Shown here: one piece after another, positions 22,378 through 32,423 of the stretch
How positions within the stretch are numbered: position 1 is the stretch's first letter
Layout: each line of letters opens with the position of its first letter
From: Skeletonema tropicum
Lineage: Eukaryota > Bacillariophyta > Thalassiosirophyceae > Thalassiosirales > Thalassiosiraceae
Length of the DNA stretch: 42,776 nucleotides
Direction of reading: 5' to 3'
NCBI GenBank assembly: GCA_037178625.1
Contig: JAWZXG010000066.1
Coordinates: 1-42,776 of the forward strand
The notes under the pieces: model-generated
Seen by the model: only the letters and a program-made list of their open reading frames with translations
The model's database searches: none
What the model was told of the DNA's origin: nothing
Position numbers and translations under genes: made by a program

Positions 22378-25300
22378 CTATCCCGATCGAGCCGAGGCTG
22401 GTTCCGACGCCGAGAGGGAATAATACGGTAAGAAAGATTTAGACGAGAGGTGAGCAGGCACCGTGTGTCCAAATTGAAGAAAATTTGATCTGGAGACCAT
22501 CTGACAGTCCCGCAAACGACGGAAATGAGCATCATCTTTGATTTCTTTCGTGTAAATATCACTAGGATTAATGACTCCCGGGATATGCAGAACGTTGACT
22601 TCATTGAAGGAGTGGGCTTCACGAACACTATTTTCCCGGAGATTAAGATGCTTTGTGCCCTTATTAGTGACAGAGTGTGACCATGCTACGCAGGCCTCGT
22701 TATCATTGTAGACTGGCGTACATGCTTCAGCTTCGGGAATGTGCAGGTCTTTTGCGAGAAGTTTGATGGCTTGAGTTTCTTTCACACACTCGTCGGTAGC
22801 CAGAATTTCGGCCTCACAAGAACTTCGAGCGGTGCGCTCTTGTCTGATAGAGCGCCAAGCAACTGGCCCCCCTGTCCTGCAGACGACATATCCAGAGAGT
22901 GATCGAAACTTGAACAATTCGATGGGAGCGCCATCGGGAAGGGCATTACCAATTTGCCCTCCCCAACATGCATCAGCGAAAGAAGTCAGTTGCATGACTT
23001 CTGAGGTAGATGGTGGAGTAGCGTCCGTATAAGCTTCTTTATCATGGTGATGAGGGAAGTGATTAAATGCTTGAAGTGTGTTGCACGCATCGGAATGGAA
23101 GGAGATACCGTAGTCACTTGTACTATACAGGTACTTGAGGACATGAAGTGCCGCTTGGTAGTGCTGGGCACTCGGTGCGTGACTATATGAAGCTAGGAAC
23201 GTGAGTGACGGAGCCACGTCTGGACGGGTACATTGAGCAAGCCAATTAATAGACCCAACAATGCCTTGAAAAACCTTGGTGCGTCGTTTTAAGTCCGGAT
23301 CATTAGCAGCTGGTGGTGGAAGCGAATCAATAGGAAGCCCGGACCTATATGGAGTCATGTTAGGGACTCGTTTGAATTTGCTCAGGCCAAAACGATGGGC
23401 TGTATGGACGGTGAACGCGGATTGAGACATGTGCACTGAGACGTGGCCATTATCGTGACGTTTCCAAAGAAATGATGAGCCAAGAAAGTAATCAACATCT
23501 CCCATGAAGTCAACAGTTACCTTGGACTTGAGAGCTTGACGGAATAGTTCCTCCTCTTCATCACTAGTCGAGTAGAACACAAAATCATCAACATACACCC
23601 CGATATGAATCATTTTCCTTGTAGCAGGCAGTGTAATCGTGGTAGTAGGTGCCTCGGGAGTAGAGGGAATAGTGACAGTCACCATGCCATCGTCGTTTGT
23701 AGTGCTCTCAAAGTTGGAGGCGGTCGGATCAACTATACCCGAGAAGATGCAAGGATCATGTGGTGATTGCACTAAACCCATGTCTCGAAGAATACTAGCG
23801 AAGCGATTGAACCAATGACGTGGGCTACGACGAAGGCCATATAGAGTTTTCTTCAGTTTCCAGTACACACCTTTATCATAGTCGGGATCGCCCAAAGGAG
23901 GACGAACGACCGTGGCTTCATCGTCTGGAAGCACCGCTTGGCAGAAAGCGTTCTTACAGTCGCCTTGTTGAAGAACACGCTTTTCACCCACGGCTTTAGA
24001 AGTGAGAAGGCGAAGAGACGAGTATTTGAGTACCGGTGCATAGCGGTCGGACTTGCTATAGTATCGATCTTCATGATTACCGAGCACAACAATTCTTGAT
24101 TTGGCACGATGAGGTTTGCCGTCTTTATCTGGCTTAACAACAAGTACACACATAGACGGGATGGCTTTAGGAATGGCTCCTGTACGACGAAGGGCCAAAT
24201 AATCTTTCTTTGAGATACGCTCATAGACGTTGTGATCCATCAAGCCTTGGGCTTCTTCTTGATACGATGCCAACCAAACGTGACGATCTGGGTTTGTTGG
24301 ATGAAGAGCCTGTTGAAGTGATGGTGGGCACGGCGATAGCAGGTTTTTAGCCGAGACGAAGTTTGCTGAAGGGGCATTGTTAGACGAATTGGGACGGAGA
24401 AAAGAGCTAATCGCACCATGACCGGCAATTAGAGTATCATCTCCCACTAGAGTAGTCCAGTTCTGACGAAGGTCAGGAAGGGGAACGGACCAGTCAATTT
24501 GTTTTGAACGAGGATGTTTACGATGAACGAAGGCAAACCCCCCTTGAGGCGAGTAATGAAGATAGCCGCGTTGGAAAGCGCCATTGTGATCTAGAGTGAT
24601 TTTGGAATCTTGTCGTAGAAAATGAGGAAGGCCATCAAAGACGTCCGCGACAGCGGAAGCTGCGGCGTCTGGAGGAGATTCATACGAGACTAAGTCTTCG
24701 TAGCTTAATTCAGTAGTACTGCCATTATCCAGATGAATGACATATAGTGACTCAGCTTCAGGAGTGTCTGCTGATGAAGAGACGAAAGGAGTGTTGACCA
24801 TGGGAATGTTCTGAACCGTACCTTTAATAGAAGCGCCGTCTTTCTCAATAGTAACGCGAGTGCCAGGAGGATATGGCTCTGGAACCGGGTCAGTATTGTA
24901 ACGAAGAAGTCCACACGTGAGACCTCCATCATATCGAATGTTCTTGGGGTACATTGTGCCTGGATGGGCACTCTCATCAAGTTTGAAAGCAGGAGGACGG
25001 TAATATTTGCGTGTGACAGGATTGTAGAAAGTGATGGTATTAGTTGCTGGATCCCGACCGACCGCAATACCATCCAATGTTTGAGCCTGCGATTTAGTAC
25101 GTGAGTCTGTAGATGTCACGTCCTTATCGTGGGAGAAGAATCCCACCGAGAATAGTTCGAACCATGTACGTGAATCCGGTTTCACCCCATGAACTAGTTC
25201 AAATGGAGATGTAAGTTTATTGTTAAGTCGACCAGGGACTTGATTGAGCATATTGACAGCGTGGTTCAAGGCAAAGAACCAATAGTCTCTAGGCATTTGT

Positions 25301-26757
25301 TTCTCCGTCAAGTAGGCTCTCGCCATTTCGATGATAGTACGCCAAGTGCGTTCCACAAAGCCATTAGCAGATTGATAGCCGGCAGGAGCCGCGATGACCC
25401 GACTCTTATGTTTGAGAATAAAGCGAAGAGCTTTGCCACCGATGAGTTTCTTGTCAAAATCCGTATGAAAACGTCGAGGAAGACGACCCGCGTCGGCACG
25501 AAAAGATTCGAGAGCATTGACAATCTCTCTGCCCGTGACCGATGTGAGACCATAGATCCATGAATATCTTGTGGCAACATCCACTAGAAGTAAGGCATAG
25601 CGAAAGCCATGAAGACCGACGCTATCACCGAATACAATATCCATGTGACACTTATCTAAGAATTTTCGACGTTTCTTATTTGGCTTGACTCGTGGTGGAT
25701 TTGGAATAGTTGTAAAATCTCCAAGGGTTGGTGGACGTTCCCCTGTAGATATCAGTTTGGCATTGGCAGATGCCTCAGTGATGAAGTTTTGGTTGCGAAA
25801 TTTGCGACACGCGAAGATACGATGAAGCTGGGGTGTATCAAACGTGGTACGATGCTCACATGGAGCAGGTACATTGCTTGGACGGACTGGTGGCAGTTGA
25901 GTAGGATCGTCATGGAGTTGACGAAGAGTGGATAACGAGATAGGTGGCGGAGGTTCCACATCGGCTTGCGGTGCCGGACTTACGGACGAGTCATCGGGCA
26001 CCGGAGATTCTGAGATAGACTGTGAATCTGCGTCCGCTGAGTTAGAATCAGTGGCTTCAGTAGACACAGTTGTATCATCCCCAGCCTGATCAAAGGACAT
26101 ATTGACAGCATCGCTCGGGACTGAGACTCTGGTACTATCTTCAACTTCCGGAGGGATGACATGCGGCGAGTCAGACACGTTGAGTACCGGTGTCTGAGCC
26201 GGGCGAGCAGATGTTGTTGGATAAACGCGAGGTTCAGCATAATCATGCTTGCCCACAAATGATCGGCCGAGCGGTTCGTAACTAATGAGATTGTCCGCGG
26301 AATCATCAACTTCCAAGATGAAATTAGGAAAGATAAGGTAAGACCCCTCATCGTGCCAAGAAAAGACCCCACATCCAGGCCCAGGCATCTTTCTGTGTTT
26401 ACGCAGTGAGTACAAAGGACTCCTGAGGGCCGGAACGTGAAGAACATTACGGAGTAGCACAACTTTGCCATTGAGACGAACTACCGCGGTTCCTTCTCCT
26501 TGAATAGGTACAGATGTCGCATCGCCAAGATCACAGACTCGTCCAGGCGGACACTTTCGGTACGAGAGAAAGGCTTGGTGATCGGGTACCATAGTATGAG
26601 TTGCGCCGCTATCAGCACAAGCCCGATCTGCTGCAGTATCAACAAGTTGCAGCTTGTCTGGGTTGTGATGAAGAAAGGTTTGAAACGCCGATGTGACTGT
26701 AGAGGAAAAATCAGACGCAGTGGTTGCAGTTGCGGACCGAGCAGAGCAGCGTTGCAC
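22378..26757 (-). CDS. pol: copia pol polyprotein (protease, integrase, RT, RNase H)
   Basis: About 1459 aa. Protease DSGATHTMV near residue 49. Integrase with acidic residues near 373 (MDIVFGD), 433 (FHTDFD) and 468 (NGFVERTW), the last two spaced 35 apart as in DDE integrases. Reverse transcriptase with QQGDCKNAFCQA and the YVDD box at about 1054-1057. RNase H with ADACWGG, SSCEAEILA and YNDNEACV. The domain order integrase before RT defines Ty1/copia. No internal stop. The listed start is a GTG; the frame is open only a few codons further, to a TAA, so pol must be reached from an upstream frame. Confidence 0.95.
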   Translation of the reverse strand: MQRCSARSATATTASDFSSTVTSAFQTFLHHNPDKLQLVDTAADRACADSGATHTMVPDHQAFLSYRKCPPGRVCDLGDATSVPIQGEGTAVVRLNGKVVLLRNVLHVPALRSPLYSLRKHRKMPGPGCGVFSWHDEGSYLIFPNFILEVDDSADNLISYEPLGRSFVGKHDYAEPRVYPTTSARPAQTPVLNVSDSPHVIPPEVEDSTRVSVPSDAVNMSFDQAGDDTTVSTEATDSNSADADSQSISESPVPDDSSVSPAPQADVEPPPPISLSTLRQLHDDPTQLPPVRPSNVPAPCEHRTTFDTPQLHRIFACRKFRNQNFITEASANAKLISTGERPPTLGDFTTIPNPPRVKPNKKRRKFLDKCHMDIVFGDSVGLHGFRYALLLVDVATRYSWIYGLTSVTGREIVNALESFRADAGRLPRRFHTDFDKKLIGGKALRFILKHKSRVIAAPAGYQSANGFVERTWRTIIEMARAYLTEKQMPRDYWFFALNHAVNMLNQVPGRLNNKLTSPFELVHGVKPDSRTWFELFSVGFFSHDKDVTSTDSRTKSQAQTLDGIAVGRDPATNTITFYNPVTRKYYRPPAFKLDESAHPGTMYPKNIRYDGGLTCGLLRYNTDPVPEPYPPGTRVTIEKDGASIKGTVQNIPMVNTPFVSSSADTPEAESLYVIHLDNGSTTELSYEDLVSYESPPDAAASAVADVFDGLPHFLRQDSKITLDHNGAFQRGYLHYSPQGGFAFVHRKHPRSKQIDWSVPLPDLRQNWTTLVGDDTLIAGHGAISSFLRPNSSNNAPSANFVSAKNLLSPCPPSLQQALHPTNPDRHVWLASYQEEAQGLMDHNVYERISKKDYLALRRTGAIPKAIPSMCVLVVKPDKDGKPHRAKSRIVVLGNHEDRYYSKSDRYAPVLKYSSLRLLTSKAVGEKRVLQQGDCKNAFCQAVLPDDEATVVRPPLGDPDYDKGVYWKLKKTLYGLRRSPRHWFNRFASILRDMGLVQSPHDPCIFSGIVDPTASNFESTTNDDGMVTVTIPSTPEAPTTTITLPATRKMIHIGVYVDDFVFYSTSDEEEELFRQALKSKVTVDFMGDVDYFLGSSFLWKRHDNGHVSVHMSQSAFTVHTAHRFGLSKFKRVPNMTPYRSGLPIDSLPPPAANDPDLKRRTKVFQGIVGSINWLAQCTRPDVAPSLTFLASYSHAPSAQHYQAALHVLKYLYSTSDYGISFHSDACNTLQAFNHFPHHHDKEAYTDATPPSTSEVMQLTSFADACWGGQIGNALPDGAPIELFKFRSLSGYVVCRTGGPVAWRSIRQERTARSSCEAEILATDECVKETQAIKLLAKDLHIPEAEACTPVYNDNEACVAWSHSVTNKGTKHLNLRENSVREAHSFNEVNVLHIPGVINPSDIYTKEIKDDAHFRRLRDCQMVSRSNFLQFGHTVPAHLSSKSFLPYYSLSASEPASARSG

Positions 26758-26970
26758 ACGAACGTAACCAGAAGTGGAATTTTTAGCTTTAGAGCATTTT
26801 TAGCAACAACCTCTGTCCATAGGCCGACTTCCTCAGATTGGAATTCAGCATCATCATCATCATCGGAACTCAATTCCGTATCAACTTCACGGCCCGCTCG
26901 GAGGGCTGCATAAGGATTGACATCCGACTCTCGAGGAAGAGGAGCCGGTGCCGGGGCAGTGGAATGGCGC
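26758..26970 (-). other. gag-pol junction in a third frame
   Basis: Between the gag stop (TGA, 26971) and pol, the frame that looks coding is neither neighbour's: it reads NPYAALRAGREVDTELSS followed by an aspartate run and EEVGLWTEVVAKN. It can start at ATG codons overlapping the gag end. It would need a -1 shift near the A-run at about 26780-26790 to enter pol. Either two frame changes are used in expression or one-base indels have broken this copy. Confidence 0.5.
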
Positions 26971-28314
26971 TCAGAAGACGTGCGCATCAGGAGTGGCATC
27001 AGACGACTTCTTCTTCTTGTTATCCATATAAACCTTGAACTTTTGGAGAACTTCATCGGCCGCCGCCTTATCTTTTATGATCACATAGCCAGAACGAGCT
27101 GCGGCTGGACAGCCATCACATAACTTATGAAAGTTGTCGAGAGGCTGGTAACAGACTGGGCATTTGACTCCCTCTTTAAAGAGCTCATCTAGCTTGACCC
27201 ACTTCATGGGTTTGTACGGATAGCTGTTTTGACGTTCCGGAGGAGTTTGACGTTCCGGAGGAGGTTGACGAGGCGGAGGTTGCTGTGAAGGATTGGCTGA
27301 ACTGGCACGATTAGCAGACGGAAGGCCTCGGTCCTGTCCATAAGGATCAGAAATCTTGGCAAGGATATCTTCTTGCTTGACAGCCTCAGTGAGTGTTTCC
27401 ACAGTACCTGATGTCAATGTTGGATCACCCTGCTGATATTTGGCACGAATCCCCGGGTAACGCTCAGCACAGAGTTTCGCAAGAGCCAGAAGATAGACGA
27501 ATTGAGGGAGAGAGCAATCCTTAAGCCGAATGGAAAGGTCACGCACTCGTTTCATGAATTGTGAGCCAGTTTCCTGAGGTCCCATTTCCAAAGACGCCCA
27601 ATCGATAGCAGTCTTGAGCAAGTTCTGAGGTGACGTAGGATTGATCTCTTCTAAGTAATCCCTCAATACCGCAATTCCATCATTTTTATATTTGGAATTG
27701 GAGAGATAGGGATGAATGAGTTCATTAGGCACCGTGTCGAGTAGCTGACTCATGATATAACGACTGTACTCTTCTTCCCCACTCTGAGTTTGCGTCCAAT
27801 CAGTTACTCCGTCAAAGTATTTGTCGCTCTTGAATAGGTCAATTGCCTGAAGAAACTTGGCGGCATTCTCCTCGGTACCATCCCATGATGGCATCGTGGG
27901 TTTGGTAGGAGGAGGTTTCTTTTCGGCGACCATGTGTTGCACCAATTGGAGCAATAACGCGTTTGTTACATCCTGGGACGTGGGAGCAGGAGGAATCGAG
28001 GCAGCAACTGATGGAGGATTCGGAGCAGCAGTCGGAACATGAGCTGGTGGAGGAATGGGGGCAGCAGCCGGAACAGGAGCTGGTGGAGGAATTGGAGCAG
28101 CAGCTGGGACGGGGGCTGGTGCCGGAGTTGGAGCAGGTGCCAGACGAGCAACCGCGGCCACAAGTTGTTGAAGGAGTAGGACAGTAGGATCCAAGGCTGG
28201 GGCATGAGGAGGTGCCGGCGCCGTAGTTTGGGGAGGAAGGGCAGCTGTAGACGCAGCAGCCGTAGAAGCGGCAGTCGCCGCCGAAGGAGCGATAGTACTT
28301 GGTGCAACAGACAC
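26971..28314 (-). CDS. gag: copia gag
   Basis: About 447 aa or more. The N-terminus is an alanine/proline-rich repeat region (APVPAAAPIPPP type, residues about 25-115). A gag-like helical region follows, with WDGTEENAAKFLQAIDLFKS and QTGSQFMKRVRDLSIRLKD. A C-terminal cysteine/histidine cluster CPVCYQPLDNFHKLCDGC lies near 382-400 in place of a canonical CCHC knuckle. The listed first codon is GTG. The frame is open a further 60 codons upstream to a stop near 28495 without any ATG, so the true start is either non-ATG or reached by splicing. Confidence 0.85.
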   Translation of the reverse strand: MSVAPSTIAPSAATAASTAAASTAALPPQTTAPAPPHAPALDPTVLLLQQLVAAVARLAPAPTPAPAPVPAAAPIPPPAPVPAAAPIPPPAHVPTAAPNPPSVAASIPPAPTSQDVTNALLLQLVQHMVAEKKPPPTKPTMPSWDGTEENAAKFLQAIDLFKSDKYFDGVTDWTQTQSGEEEYSRYIMSQLLDTVPNELIHPYLSNSKYKNDGIAVLRDYLEEINPTSPQNLLKTAIDWASLEMGPQETGSQFMKRVRDLSIRLKDCSLPQFVYLLALAKLCAERYPGIRAKYQQGDPTLTSGTVETLTEAVKQEDILAKISDPYGQDRGLPSANRASSANPSQQPPPRQPPPERQTPPERQNSYPYKPMKWVKLDELFKEGVKCPVCYQPLDNFHKLCDGCPAAARSGYVIIKDKAAADEVLQKFKVYMDNKKKKSSDATPDAHVF

Positions 28315-28484
28315 ACCTGGTGAAGGTGCGGCCGCTGATGATGCAGCTGGAGGGGCTGACGTGGTGGCCTGTTGAGGGCGGATTGGAGTTAATGGAATGA
28401 CGGCCTGTTGCTGCGGAGGAGCTTCGGGCGTGAAAGGAGGGATGGGTGATTGCTCCTTGACACAGGAAATGATATTTCGTGTAT

Positions 28485-28865
28485 TTACGGATTCTTACAG
28501 TTATGGTATGTTAGGGGTAACATACGGTCTATGTAGATAGAGATTGCGTTAGGAGCGATTCCATTGTTCTTCTCACAATAAAGGAAAGAAAAATAAACAT
28601 AAAGACGTCGTTTGTCGACAACGTGCTGTCTTCTCCGTAGAAGAACACAACCTGCTATTACTACGCAACTCTCTTGTCCTGTATCATCTACAGTGATTAA
28701 GAGATTAACAGTCTCGTTTGTTCTGTCTTTCAACCAATTTGGCTGATTTACTGAGCACCGGTACTTCATCGAGTAAGCAAAGTGAGCAACGCTGTTCCTT
28801 TCTGCTCGTCTGTTATTGTCGTCGCCAACCCGGACGACCGGGAGTTTGGAAAAAGATCTACCCAT
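28485..28865 (-). CDS. 126-aa ORF upstream of gag, function unknown
   Basis: ATG-started minus-strand frame beginning MGRSFSKLPVVRVGDDNNRR. It ends at AACT|GTAAGA, a splice-donor-like site, just where the ATG-less gag frame opens. It could be a leader exon of the retroelement or lie within an unrecognised 5' LTR. No domain. Confidence 0.25.
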   Translation of the reverse strand: MGRSFSKLPVVRVGDDNNRRAERNSVAHFAYSMKYRCSVNQPNWLKDRTNETVNLLITVDDTGQESCVVIAGCVLLRRRQHVVDKRRLYVYFSFLYCEKNNGIAPNAISIYIDRMLPLTYHNCKNP

Positions 28866-28981
28866 CTAGTCAACTATATGAGTAGATAGAGCTTCACGAG
28901 TGAGCCATTAAACCGGCCACAGACCTGTCGCGGATGTGAATCCACCCTAGAGGAACGATCCTCAACTGTAACTTATCAACT

Positions 28982-29242
28982 ATGAGGGCTCTAATCACTA
29001 ACGTAGTGTTATTGCTGCTCTTGTTGACAGTTCAAAACCTAGTTGCAGTCTCATCATCATCATCCCCCGTCCTACCTGTCGTCGAATTAGATACAACGAT
29101 GTCGTCTTATTCACCGAACAAGGAGATCCTACGGAAGAGATTTATTCACCTCAAGAATGAGTGGTTTCAACGCCACACTTACATTCTCCTCAGCGTCTTC
29201 GTAAAAGAATCTCAAGTTGAGTATTATCTGCTCAAAGCCTGA
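28982..29242 (+). CDS. 86-aa ORF with signal-peptide-like N-terminus
   Basis: ATG-started. Residues 1-24 (MRALITNVVLLLLLLTVQNL and following) form a typical hydrophobic signal or anchor ending near VAVSSSSS. The rest is charged with no domain recognised. It lies between the copia element and the 860-codon host gene, on the opposite strand to both. It could be a short secreted protein, a first exon, or a remnant. Confidence 0.3.
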   Translation: MRALITNVVLLLLLLTVQNLVAVSSSSSPVLPVVELDTTMSSYSPNKEILRKRFIHLKNEWFQRHTYILLSVFVKESQVEYYLLKA

Positions 29243-29765
29243 GAAATCTATATGCGTACATCGACGTTGACTTGCGGTACGAGGATCACTGATCTGAACG
29301 ACGGGTGGCTCGGCGGAAGTGAAGGATGAAGGACGTATGAAGATTCTGGAACGTTGAGTTCAAATACCAAATTAAGCTGGATGTTGGAGCTATCTGCTCA
29401 TCTATCCTACCCGACTATCGAAGTATTATTGGGAGAAGTCTCCGCCATTGTCGGCTTCGTCTACTACACGTTGTTTATTCTTTATTTCTATCTACAAAAA
29501 AAGGGAGAGGTCGGCGTGTCATGGTAGTGCTTCAACCTGTGGTGAAATAAAATCTTATCCCGCCAAAACAAGCAGATGGCTACTTCCGAGCAGATGGCTT
29601 CTCGTCGATGACGACATGAAATAACGTAAATCCCCATTCCCATAATTCCTAAATCCCATATTCCCGATAATGATGATAAAAAGGCAGCGTTCCAAATCCT
29701 AAGTTGTCACTCCCCAACCTGCATGATATCCATCATTTCTTCAGCCTACAATTCTTTCTCCCCAT
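29243..29765. other. intergenic, downstream of the 860-codon gene
   Basis: No convincing frame. A purine tract AAAAAAAGGGAGAGG at 29497-29511 (plus strand) looks like a retroelement polypurine tract, but no LTR pair was found. The minus-strand gene ends at 29766, so its 3' end and polyadenylation region fall here. Confidence 0.4.
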
Positions 29766-30939
29766 CTATCTTTTTCCGTTTAATATCCCTAATATATCTC
29801 TATGCCAGAAAAGTAGAGGTTGAAGGACCTGCCAAACGTATATCGTATTCCAGACTTCCCACTTCAACAAGTAATCGCTAATCTCAAAGAACATCTGAGC
29901 AGTAAACTTATTATTGTGTGAAGTTGTTTCCATAATGGTTGGTATTTCCAGTAGCTCTTGATAATCATTGATCTGACCTGTAGATGTAGGGTATTGGATG
30001 AGTAGTTCTTCTTCCTTTGGACTAGGTAGATGTAGATCGGCCATAGAAAATGTGGACGATAAAGCATTGTGATTGTTCACGAAGGGCCTATTGCCGTTTG
30101 TGACTTGTGAGAAGGGCCTATTGCCGTTTTTGACTTGAACTTCAAGGTATATACGGTCATCCGCGACTTGGTAATGAAGTTGGTCGTATACATCAAAAAT
30201 GCGAACACTTGAAGAGAACCCTCTCTCGGGACTTCTAACAAAGAACCTGAAGCCACACACAAAGATATCGACAAAGAATCCACCATAGAGCCGATTGCAT
30301 CGGGTGATAATTCTGCTTCCGACGATGATTTCGTGGTAATTAGTGCGTGATGCATCCATAAGTTCTTGAATAGCTGCACGTTTGCTGCGCTCCCCATGAT
30401 TGAGACCAAGACGATGACGTTCGTAACTCACGAGATCAGGATGAAGAACCGAATTGACTTGATTCCGAATAACGTAGATATTGCGCTTCCTATCAACAAT
30501 CCTCGATGCAAAACGTGCAATCATCATGTGACGAGAGTCACTGTCGATACTTACCAAAATAGCACCATACTCAACAATCAAAATATTACCATATCCAAAT
30601 TTAGCCGAGAAGATAGCAGAGTTTCCATCACTGATCTGCGACCGAATAATATTTTCTCTCACGGCAGTACCGAGTAAAGCATGCATGTTGTAAGATTTGC
30701 AAAAGGAAGTATCTTCCGTCGGACGAATGATATGATGAAGTCGAGTAGATGATGATGTCTCCCCAAATTCCTCAGCAGTAACCATGACAGAATGATGTCG
30801 ATCCAAGAAAACGTTGTTGATGATGACGTTCCGAAGCAAGACGTGATACTGTCGATGACCTCGAGTAATCTCCGCAAACGAAAAGCGATGCAACCTGCAA
30901 GCGACGACGATATAGATCCTATCAGCAAGGTCTCGAGAA
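29766..30939 (-). pseudogene. third segment of the 860-codon gene split by copies C and B
   Basis: Encodes the C-terminal about 391 aa, entering from copy B at SRDLADRIYIVVACRLHRF and ending in DILGILNGKR before the stop at 29766. No stops in between. It is rich in Ile, Val, Arg and Ser, with no recognised domain. When 30940-35131 is deleted, the preceding segment joins through the codon CAT (CA from 35133-35132, T from 30939), in frame. A 14-residue direct repeat-like stretch (NGNRPF twice) lies near 30090-30130. The frame continues artificially into copy B up to 31028. Confidence 0.6.
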
Positions 30940-32094
30940 TGAAATGGTGCGCGCGGCGATTTGTGACTGCATGTTGTGTGTGGTGTGTAGTGCGGCGCGG
31001 GCCCTCGGGGCCTGTTTTTTTTTTGCAATGTACCCGTCTATAAATTTGCTCTGCAATGCTTGTTTTTGTAACATAAATGTGTCATGATGTCAAAATTATT
31101 CTGTGGATTTCGTGTTGGATTTTTTTTTGCAATGTATCCGTCTATAAAGTTGCTCTGCAATGCTTGTTTAATAACATTCTTATAACAGAAACGTTTTATA
31201 GTACATACTCACTTACTTACTTAGAGCCGTTCCAAGCAAAATTGCATCGTAGATGCATAAGATTTTGATAGCAGCTAACAAAAAAGTGCAGCGCGCTGTC
31301 CGAGCAACCTGGAGCGCAACTGCATGCATGCATGTTTTTTCGTTCGACAGTCAGTATCTAACATGATAGCCGCTACTCTCATAGCCACCACGTTGCACAA
31401 ACCCTACCAATAGTAATATCCAGTGAACTATATCGCAGACAACACCCTTTGCAACTATTCAGCCGCAGGGTTTTATTATTACAACTGTCTACACCGCATA
31501 AATAAATGACTAATACATGCTACATAAATGTCATTTCTGTCTATGATGTTGCTATTTTTATCCAGCCTATTGCAATATTATGGACAATAAATAGCCGACA
31601 CTTCTTATATATAATAATGTTGATGAGTTGCGGTCTTTAGAGCCGCTCGATCCGCCGTCTACAGGCTTATTGTTGTGTTAGAGTGTCAAATTATTTATGC
31701 AATTTTGTGCACATCTTGTGTCCTTGGTATTTTGGAGGTGTGGGGGGGCTTTAATGGTCATTCCGAGCAACCAGAATCTCACTTCATATTACCATCGGCG
31801 ATGGGTAGCGGAGGGGTAGTGCCTATAGATGTTTATCATCTTCGATGGGTGCAGGGAAGGTGGTTGTTTTCATTTCAAATCTCAATGAAGTGGATTGCAA
31901 TGATATTATCTCCACCCCTACAGCAGCCGAAACGCCACACTGCTGCGAAAAAATCGCCATAATGTCGTTTAAGGGATGGGCCATCGATACCTTATGAAAT
32001 ATACTCATGGACTGAGATAGGCGGCCATACTAGGGGTGCCATTGTAGGCCATTGTGGTGGCATCTTTTTCTCTTTTTCTGCACGATCATCGATC
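30940..32094. promoter_or_regulatory. 5' region of copy B with duplicated TATA block
   Basis: Two direct repeats of GCAATGTAyCCGTCTATAAA followed by kTTGCTCTGCAATG (31025-31060 and 31131-31166) lie 85-225 bases from the 5' end. The same TATAAA-TTGCTCTGCAATG core is duplicated in the diverged element D, which suggests selection for a promoter or protein-binding function. Confidence 0.45.
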
Positions 32095-32372
32095 ATGCAA
32101 AAACCGAGTTACCGATCGCGTTTGACAGTACTTTATATCGATCGCGTTTTACATATTCTCAAATATATGACGTCACTTGTTCCTCTCCTAACTTCAAGTG
32201 TCAGCTTCTCTGCTGGCAGGAAGAACATGTCGCCATCCGTGACTTTTCCGCGCAGCCACTCATCGACTATCATGCTACGGAACACCACATGCAATTAGAA
32301 GAGTGCATAAATAATAATGAGTGGCTTGCGTATGACATTCCTCGCACGCAAATCAATATCTTAAATATGTGA
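32095..32372 (+). pseudogene. broken 99-aa ORF in copy B
   Basis: Same one-base deletion and missing 21 bases as copy A relative to copy C. The ATG frame covers 32095-32298; the conserved second half is read in another frame to 32372. Confidence 0.5.
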
Positions 32373-32423
32373 CCATTACGGACCGGCATAACCAAACCAC
32401 GAACAAAATTGACCGTATAAAAT

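Larger units (their letters stand above)
22300..28500 (-). mobile_element. Ty1/copia retrotransposon, nearly intact coding region
   Basis: Gag and pol on the minus strand in the copia order protease, integrase, reverse transcriptase, RNase H. A polypurine tract GGGGGG followed by TGATGATG (minus strand, near 22304-22315) is a good candidate for the start of the 3' LTR. I could not find a matching 5' LTR between 28315 and 29765, so the element may be truncated, or its LTRs may be too short or diverged to see. The limits given are approximate. The protein style resembles diatom CoDi elements (inference). Confidence 0.85.

Noticed and set aside
29497..29535. Polypurine tract and 3' LTR start of another retroelement
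   Set aside because: The tract is suggestive, but no second LTR, RNase H or gag sequence was found around it.
28315..29765. 5' LTR of the 22-28 kb copia element
   Set aside because: Compared with the candidate 3' LTR start (TGATGATGTGACTCG near 22309), no matching direct repeat is present.
30940..31028. The minus-strand frame at 29766-31028 as one 420-aa protein starting at 31028
   Set aside because: Its first 30 codons lie in the end of copy B and are read by chance; the host part begins at 30939 and joins to 35132 instead.
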